62,692 nucleotides of DNA, taken from contig JBEBWT010000010.1 of NCBI GenBank assembly GCA_040392005.1, positions 1-62,692 on the forward strand. Reading direction: 5' to 3'. Shown here piece by piece: positions 58,049 to 62,692 of the stretch. The first letter of the stretch is position 1; each line of letters begins with the position of its first letter. Under the pieces are notes generated by a model. The model was not told where the DNA came from. It saw only the letters and a list, made by a program, of their open reading frames with translations, and ran no database searches. The stretch comes from DASRQK01 sp040392005. GTDB lineage: Bacteria > Bacteroidota > Bacteroidia > Sphingobacteriales > Sphingobacteriaceae. The position numbers and the translations under genes are program-made.

Positions 58049-60205
58049 TTATTTCACTACGCTGTAACCCGTCCCCGTGTTCTGGAAGAGAAAAGCCCAT
58101 TTGTCTGTCTGTTCCGAGATAATCATCGCTGTGGGCTTTCCGGCCCCATGTCCTGCATTGGTTTCAATGCGGATCAGCACCGGATTCTCTCCCTCATGAT
58201 ATTCCTGCAGGCGGGCGGCAAATTTAAAGGAATGCGCCGGTACCACCCGGTCATCGTGGTCCGCGGTCGTCACCATCGTTGCAGGGTAATTGGTCCCCGC
58301 TTTCAGGGCATGGTAAGGTGAGTATCGGTGCAGATAGGCAAACATTTCCGGATCATCCTCCGAAGTGCCATAATCGTAGGCCCAGCCGGCACCTGCGGTG
58401 AATTTATGGTAGCGCAGCATATCCAGTACCCCCACTGCCGGGAAAGCCACCTTGAACAATTCCGGCCTTTGGGTCATGGCTGCCCCTACCAGCAGGCCAC
58501 CGTTGGAGCCTCCGGCAATCCCCAGTTTTTCCGATGATGTATAATTTTCCGAAATCAGATATTCCGCGGCAGCGATAAAATCATCAAATACATTTTGCTT
58601 CTGCTGCCTGGTACCGGCCAGATGCCATTGCTCACCATATTCACCCCCGCCCCGCAAATTGGCCACGGCATACACTCCTCCCTGCTCCAGCAGGATGATA
58701 TTGGATGTACTGAAAGCAGGGGTCAGACTGATGTTGAAGCCACCATATGCGTACAGCAATGTCGGATTACTGCCGTCCAGCACCAGCCCTTTTTTGTGGG
58801 TAATGATCATCGGGACCCGTGTGCCGTCTTTGGAAGTATAAAACACCTGTTTGGATTCAAATTGCGAAGGGTCGAAGTCCACTCCCGAAGATTTATACAA
58901 TTCGGATGCTCCGCTTGCTATATCGTATTTGAAAATAGTCGGTGGATACACATAGGAAGTGAAGGAGTAATACAGGGAGGTATCCTCCAGTTTGGCCCCG
59001 AAGCCACTGGCACTGCCCACGCCCGGCAATTCGATGGTGCGTTCCAATTGTCCTCCCATATCGTATTGCTGTACCAGGGAAGTAGCATCTTTGAGGTAAT
59101 GGGCAAAAATCTTTCCTCCTCCGGTGGCAGGAGACAGCACCTGTTCGGTTTCAGCAATCAGATCGCTCCAGTTTGCCGGCTGGGCTGCATCCGCTGGGGC
59201 AGTGACCACCCTTCCGTTGGGAGCATCCAGATTGGTATAGATGAAAAGTCTGCCGCCGTTGCTGTCGCTGCCCAGGACATAATGTTCTTTTTCCATATTG
59301 CCCACCACCGTGCGGATCGGGCTGCCCGCCTGTCTCAGATCCTGTATGTAAAGCTCGTTGCCACTGGTGGCATTGGCTGCCGTAATGATCAGGTAATGCT
59401 CATCTTCCGTCAGGTAGCCGCCAATATAGCGCCGGGGCTGTGCCGAACCTCCGAAGATCAGTTGATCCTCCGATTGAGGTGTGTTCAGAGTGTGGAAATA
59501 CAATTTGTGCTGGTCGGTCATGGCCGAAAGTGCGCTGCCTTCCACCGGTTTGTCGTAGCTGCTGTAATAGAAACCTTCATTGCCCCGCCAGGCCAGTCCG
59601 CTGAATTTGACATCCATCAGCGTATCCCCGACCATTGCTTTATCCTCCGCCCGGATCACCACCACTTTCCGCCAGTCGGAGCCGCCTTCGGACAATTGGT
59701 AGGCGATCAGGCTGCCATCCTTGCTGAACGTAATGCCGGCCAGAGAAGTCGTCCCGTCAGCGGAGAAGGTATTGGGATCGAGGAAAACTTCGACTTCCCC
59801 GTCCTCCCCCTTTTGCCGGTAGAGGACACTCTGGTTCTGCAAGCCATCATTTTTGTAAAAATAGGTGTAATCTCCTTCCTTGAAGGGGGCAGAAAACTTC
59901 TCATAATTCCACAGTTTTTCCAGCCTGGCCTGGATCGCGGACCGGAAAGGGATCTGTGCCAGGTAATTCTCCGTCACCTCATTCTGTGCCTGCACCCATG
60001 CTTTGGTATCTTCCGCCAGATCGTCTTCCAGCCAACGGTAGGGATCGGCCACCGTAGTGCCAAAATAATCGTCCGTGACTTCGCCTTTTTGGGTCTGGGG
60101 ATAGGGCAACAGGCTGATGTTTTCCGCAGGGCCTATCTGTTTCTGCTCATTGCATGCACCTGCTACCACTGCGGCCAGCAGGATCAATCCTAAATTCTTG
60201 TTCAT
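58049..60205 (-). CDS. Prolyl oligopeptidase (S9A), lipoprotein
   Basis: A 718-residue serine peptidase that cleaves after proline in short peptides. The signal sequence ends VVAGAC with lipidated Cys18, so the enzyme is tethered to a membrane facing the periplasm. Residues ~35-440 form the beta-propeller (start YPQTQKGEVTDDYFGTTVADPYRWLE-type) and the C-terminal alpha/beta hydrolase domain holds the triad Ser567 (GGSNGG), Asp651 (ADHDDRV) and His686 (NAGHGAGKP). Length is standard. Its promoter is well defined (60270-60300) and it is divergent from lpxH. Confidence 0.95.
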   Translation of the reverse strand: MNKNLGLILLAAVVAGACNEQKQIGPAENISLLPYPQTQKGEVTDDYFGTTVADPYRWLEDDLAEDTKAWVQAQNEVTENYLAQIPFRSAIQARLEKLWNYEKFSAPFKEGDYTYFYKNDGLQNQSVLYRQKGEDGEVEVFLDPNTFSADGTTSLAGITFSKDGSLIAYQLSEGGSDWRKVVVIRAEDKAMVGDTLMDVKFSGLAWRGNEGFYYSSYDKPVEGSALSAMTDQHKLYFHTLNTPQSEDQLIFGGSAQPRRYIGGYLTEDEHYLIITAANATSGNELYIQDLRQAGSPIRTVVGNMEKEHYVLGSDSNGGRLFIYTNLDAPNGRVVTAPADAAQPANWSDLIAETEQVLSPATGGGKIFAHYLKDATSLVQQYDMGGQLERTIELPGVGSASGFGAKLEDTSLYYSFTSYVYPPTIFKYDIASGASELYKSSGVDFDPSQFESKQVFYTSKDGTRVPMIITHKKGLVLDGSNPTLLYAYGGFNISLTPAFSTSNIILLEQGGVYAVANLRGGGEYGEQWHLAGTRQQKQNVFDDFIAAAEYLISENYTSSEKLGIAGGSNGGLLVGAAMTQRPELFKVAFPAVGVLDMLRYHKFTAGAGWAYDYGTSEDDPEMFAYLHRYSPYHALKAGTNYPATMVTTADHDDRVVPAHSFKFAARLQEYHEGENPVLIRIETNAGHGAGKPTAMIISEQTDKWAFLFQNTGTGYSVVK

Positions 60206-60269
60206 TTTTTGTATGCTTTTGTGTGCTTATAAGTAGCGGTTACTATGTGATATAGTGACGTATTTTATA

Positions 60270-60300
60270 CAAACTTAATCATCCCTTTTCTTAAATACAA
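60270..60300 (-). promoter_or_regulatory. Promoter of the prolyl oligopeptidase gene
   Basis: On the minus strand TTG (60300-60298), 20 bp, TAAGTTTG (60277-60270). Predicted leader of roughly 55-60 nt. Confidence 0.75.
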
Positions 60301-60315
60301 ATCCGTATTTTTCGC

Positions 60316-60346
60316 TTGCAATTGCTGTGCTGATTGACTAAGTTTG
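60316..60346 (+). promoter_or_regulatory. Promoter of lpxH
   Basis: TTG at 60316-60318, 20 bp, TAAGTTTG at 60339-60346, a perfect match ending only 6 nt before the ATG at 60353, so the transcript should begin at or beside the start codon. Confidence 0.75.
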
Positions 60347-60352
60347 GCCATC

Positions 60353-61114
60353 ATGTGTGCAGCCACCCACATTCCCCCGGGGAAAAAGATTTATTTTGCT
60401 TCGGATTTTCATCTGGGGTCGCATCCTGTATCCGATTCCGCGGAGCGGGAAAAACGAATTGTAGCATGGCTGGACCGGATTGCCGCTGATGCCACCGAAC
60501 TCTACCTGATGGGTGATATCTTTGATTTCTGGTTTGAATATGCTTCGGTTGTCCCGAAAGGGTATATCCGATTTTTGGGTAAATTGGCCGAACTGGCTGA
60601 TGCCGGTGTTGTAATCACTCTTTTTAAAGGCAATCACGATATGTGGATGTTCGGCTATCTCAAAGATGAATTGGGGGCCCGCATCGTATCGGACGAATTG
60701 CTGCTGGAGCGCAATGGAAAGACCTTTTACCTGCATCACGGGGATGGTCTGGGGCCGGGGGACCGCAGCTATAAAATACTTAAAAAAATCTTTCGCAGCC
60801 CGTTGTGCCAATGGCTTTTTGCCCGTCTCCATCCCAACCTGGGGATCTGGATCGCCCGGCGCTGGTCCCGCAACAGCCGCATTTCCTCGGGTGTGCAGGA
60901 GGAGTTCCGGGGAGCGGAAAAGGAGTGGCTGGTGGCTTATGCCAATGAGGTGCTGGAGCATCAGCCGGTCGATTTCTTCGTGTTCGGTCACCGGCACCTG
61001 CCTCTTGATCTGCCCCTGAAGGGCGGTAGCCGCTACATCAATCTTGGTGAGTGGATACGCTATAATACCTATGCCGTATTTGATGGAACGGATCTCCGCC
61101 TGGAGACCTGGTAG
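60353..61114 (+). CDS. lpxH: UDP-2,3-diacylglucosamine diphosphatase
   Basis: A 253-residue calcineurin-type enzyme cutting UDP-diacylglucosamine to lipid X, the fourth step of lipid A synthesis, at the inner membrane's cytoplasmic face. Signatures: SDFHLGSHPVSD, LMGDIFDFWFEY, FKGNHDMWMFGYL, HHGDGLGPGDRSYK, and FGHRHLP near the C-terminus; FDFW and the HHGDG segment match the LpxH group used by Bacteroidota. The frame opens at TTG 60344, but that codon is part of the promoter box; ATG 60353 is chosen. A related protein is encoded at 45690. Confidence 0.92.
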   Translation: MCAATHIPPGKKIYFASDFHLGSHPVSDSAEREKRIVAWLDRIAADATELYLMGDIFDFWFEYASVVPKGYIRFLGKLAELADAGVVITLFKGNHDMWMFGYLKDELGARIVSDELLLERNGKTFYLHHGDGLGPGDRSYKILKKIFRSPLCQWLFARLHPNLGIWIARRWSRNSRISSGVQEEFRGAEKEWLVAYANEVLEHQPVDFFVFGHRHLPLDLPLKGGSRYINLGEWIRYNTYAVFDGTDLRLETW

Positions 61115-61239
61115 GGGAATGTAGTATGGCAGGCTTGGTCTGACCCGGAAGTGGTCCGGCCGGCCGTGATTGTGTCAGTCGTCAGCCGGTCAGGCGTGGC
61201 GAAATGAAAAATGCCTCAGTGTTTCAGTTATAAAATGCG

Positions 61240-61247
61240 TAATTTTG
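61240..61247 (+). promoter_or_regulatory. -7 box of prfA
   Basis: TAATTTTG, perfect TAnnTTTG, 60 nt before the prfA ATG. No TTG at -33 (TTTC there). The 193-bp gap between lpxH and prfA shows nothing else. Confidence 0.45.
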
Positions 61248-61307
61248 CATGATTCCGGGAAACTGTGCTTAAATAGGACGGATGTTTGCCGGGAGGGAAG
61301 ATATTTT

Positions 61308-62381
61308 ATGTTAGAAAAATTAAAAGCGATCAAAGATCGGTGGGAAGAGGTCGAGCGGGAATTGGCCAACCCAGATACCATCAGTGACATGTCGCGTTTT
61401 GCCAAACTCAACAAAGAGTATAAAGATCTGGGCAAAATCGTCGAACAATACCACATCTACAAAAACATTGTCAGCAATATCGAAACCAACAAAGATATTC
61501 TGTCCAATGAAAAGGATCAGGAGCTGAGAGAGATGGCTAAAGAGGAATTGGATATTCTGCTTGATGAGTGTGAAAAAAAAGAGGAAGAAGTACGCCTGAT
61601 GCTGATTCCCAAAGATCCGGAAGACGCCAAAAATGCCATTCTGGAGATACGTGGAGGTACCGGCGGGGATGAAGCGGCCCTGTTTGCAGGTGACTTGTAT
61701 CGCATGTACACCCGCTACTTTGAAGTAAAGGGATGGAGGACTGAAGTCATGGATGTGACCGAAGGTACTTCCGGTGGCTATAAGGAAGTGATCCTGAAAG
61801 TGATCGGTGAAGATGTTTACGGGCAATTGAAATATGAGTCCGGTGTGCATCGGGTCCAGCGGGTACCCGATACCGAAGCCCAGGGCCGGGTCCATACCTC
61901 TGCTGCATCTGTTGCGGTTTTGCCCGAAGCAGAAGAAGTAGATGTGTATATCAATCCGGGTGATATCGAACTGCAGACCTCCCGTTCCGGAGGGGCCGGT
62001 GGACAGAATGTCAATAAGGTGGAAACCAAGGTGCAATTGACCCACAAGCCCACAGGCATTGTGGTGGTCTGTCAGGTCGAACGTTCCCAACTGGCCAACC
62101 GGGAGATGGCGATGGAGATGCTACGCACCAAGCTGTATGAACTGGAAATCCAGAAGAAACAGGGAGACGTGGCCGCCAAACGCAAAACCATGGTTTCCGG
62201 TGGTGACCGCTCTGCCAAAGTCCGTACTTACAACTATCCCCAGGGGCGGGTGACCGAGCACCGCATCGGTATGACCATGTACAATCTGTCGGCTATTATG
62301 GACGGCGATATTCAGGAAATCATCGATGCCCTGCAATTTGCTGAGAATGCCGAAAAACTCAAGGCCGGAGCTACCCTGTAA
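61308..62381 (+). CDS. prfA: Peptide chain release factor 1
   Basis: A 357-residue factor that frees finished proteins at UAA and UAG codons. The catalytic GGQ motif is in RSGGAGGQNVNKVETKVQL; the codon-reading loop contains the PxT-type tripeptide region ahead of it (VQRVPDTEAQGRVHTSAASVAV). The open frame extends upstream to 61170, but only the ATG at 61308 (MLEKLKAIKDRWEEVEREL) gives the family N-terminus. A purine-rich GGGAGG lies 11 nt ahead of it. Confidence 0.97.
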   Translation: MLEKLKAIKDRWEEVERELANPDTISDMSRFAKLNKEYKDLGKIVEQYHIYKNIVSNIETNKDILSNEKDQELREMAKEELDILLDECEKKEEEVRLMLIPKDPEDAKNAILEIRGGTGGDEAALFAGDLYRMYTRYFEVKGWRTEVMDVTEGTSGGYKEVILKVIGEDVYGQLKYESGVHRVQRVPDTEAQGRVHTSAASVAVLPEAEEVDVYINPGDIELQTSRSGGAGGQNVNKVETKVQLTHKPTGIVVVCQVERSQLANREMAMEMLRTKLYELEIQKKQGDVAAKRKTMVSGGDRSAKVRTYNYPQGRVTEHRIGMTMYNLSAIMDGDIQEIIDALQFAENAEKLKAGATL

Positions 62382-62430
62382 GGATACTTTGGGCAGGGTT
62401 TCGGTTTTTGGAATTATTTTCAAAAAAGCC

Positions 62431-62460
62431 TTGACAAATCAATAAATCACGCTATATTTG
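62431..62460 (+). promoter_or_regulatory. Promoter of tRNA-Asp
   Basis: TTG at 62431-62433, 19 bp, TATATTTG at 62453-62460: full consensus, 27 nt before the mature tRNA. Confidence 0.8.
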
Positions 62461-62487
62461 CAAACCCTAAACGATCAGGGGAAAGCA

Positions 62488-62561
62488 GGTCCGGTAGTTC
62501 AGCTGGTTAGAATACATGCCTGTCACGCATGGGGTCGCGGGTTCGAGTCCCGTCCGGACCG
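62488..62561 (+). tRNA. tRNA-Asp (anticodon GTC)
   Basis: A 74-nt cloverleaf. Acceptor stem GGTCCGG pairs with CCGGACC, discriminator G73 (an aspartate identity base); D-arm contains AGTTCAGCTGGTTAG; anticodon loop CTGTCAC gives GTC; T-arm GCGGGTTCGAGTCCCGT with the GTTCGA loop is perfect. CCA is not encoded. It follows a consensus promoter and is followed by a strong terminator, so it is a single-tRNA unit. Confidence 0.97.
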
Positions 62562-62573
62562 CTCCATTAAAAC

Positions 62574-62611
62574 AAAATCGCTTAATCCCATAAAGGCTAA
62601 GCGATTTTTTT
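62574..62611 (+). terminator. Intrinsic terminator of tRNA-Asp
   Basis: AAAATCGCTTA (62574-62584) pairs perfectly with TAAGCGATTTT (62598-62608), 13-nt loop, then a T-run. It begins 12 nt after the tRNA and may also serve the convergent gene at the right edge. Confidence 0.85.
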
Positions 62612-62624
62612 GTGCCCGATTCTC

Positions 62625-62692
62625 TCACATCTTCTTCAGCACCTTCTCAAAGGTATTCAGGTTGCGGGAGGTAAAGGTGTCTTTGAGGTTTT
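62625..62692 (-). CDS. C-terminal end of an unidentified protein (partial)
   Basis: On the minus strand an open frame enters from the window edge and ends in ATG-TGA (stop at 62627-62625), encoding NLKDTFTSRNLNTFEKVLKK-M. It is the only minus-strand frame that stays open to the edge region and ends just beyond the tRNA terminator. Too short to assign. Confidence 0.45.
   Translation of the reverse strand, partial: NLKDTFTSRNLNTFEKVLKKM

Noticed and set aside
58595..60193. A 532-codon open frame on the plus strand, antisense to the prolyl oligopeptidase gene
   Set aside because: The minus-strand protein has a full catalytic triad, signal and promoter; the antisense text shows no domain, is rich in His/Gln/Ile as typical for mirror frames, and lacks its own promoter.

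Overview
This window is a chromosomal segment from a member of the Bacteroidota. Several things point there independently: an LpxC-FabZ fusion, a PorX-type response regulator with a PglZ domain, a lipoprotein-type Omp85 protein (TamL), families largely confined to the phylum (DUF2480, DUF3108, IPExxxVDY, DUF6427), and promoters of the TTG-N19-21-TAnnTTTG type instead of -35/-10 boxes. By eye the base composition is near 50% GC. The EF-P loop type and gene order would fit the Saprospiria/Chitinophagia side of the phylum, but that placement is an inference and I hold it loosely.

Layout. 0.1-5.5 kb: a secreted TlpA-like protein, a fossil of an NmrA-type oxidoreductase, a copper P-type ATPase, a two-domain Ada-like methyltransferase and a small conserved protein. 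5.6-10.5 kb (minus strand): pfkA, a DsbD reductase split over two genes, and an MlaF/MlaE lipid-transport pair. 10.6-13.7 kb (plus): a short-chain dehydrogenase, a PspC/LiaF-like envelope-stress pair and a GYF-RDD membrane protein. 13.9-15.8 kb (minus): pyruvate kinase with its usual IPExxxVDY partner. 16.1-21.2 kb (plus): acpP, fabF, rnc, hisS, pgk. 21.2-29.1 kb is the most accessory stretch: a BRO-N-like remnant, an AAA/DUF4143 ATPase, pgi, an ABC ATPase, an ECF sigma / anti-sigma-like / outer-membrane protein set, and an AT-rich Fic gene. 29.2-31.3 kb (minus): tsaE and porX. 31.5-37.3 kb (plus): HD hydrolase, lpxD, lpxC-fabZ, lpxA, ABC ATPase, efp. 37.4-43.0 kb: serine hydrolase, GH31 glycosidase, a long inverted-repeat element, tamL. 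43.0-57.7 kb (plus): RNA methyltransferase, purK-purE, a metallophosphoesterase, membrane and outer-membrane proteins, lptC, a PpiD-like chaperone, DUF2480, DUF3108, DUF3109, polyprenyl synthetase, TerC, M28 peptidase. 57.7-62.7 kb: a GNAT protein, prolyl oligopeptidase, lpxH, prfA, tRNA-Asp and the end of one further gene.

How the genes work together. The dominant theme is envelope building: lipid A synthesis (lpxD, lpxC, lpxA, lpxH and a second LpxH-like protein), fatty-acid supply (acpP, fabF, fabZ), LPS export (lptC), outer-membrane assembly (tamL, PpiD-like), retrograde lipid transport (MlaE/F) and periplasmic thiol chemistry (split DsbD, TlpA-like). The second theme is glycolysis (pfkA, pgi, pgk, pyk), and the third is translation (hisS, efp, prfA, tsaE, tRNA-Asp).

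I see no complete transposon, CRISPR array, prophage or dedicated defence island. The unusual signals are smaller: a ~180-bp imperfect stem-loop element with 13-bp tandem repeats, a pair of phased palindromes in front of the Fic gene, a palindrome made of two divergent promoter boxes, promoters whose spacing predicts leaderless mRNAs, a dispersed intergenic repeat, low-complexity insertions in three core proteins, and an EF-P with asparagine at the usual modification site.
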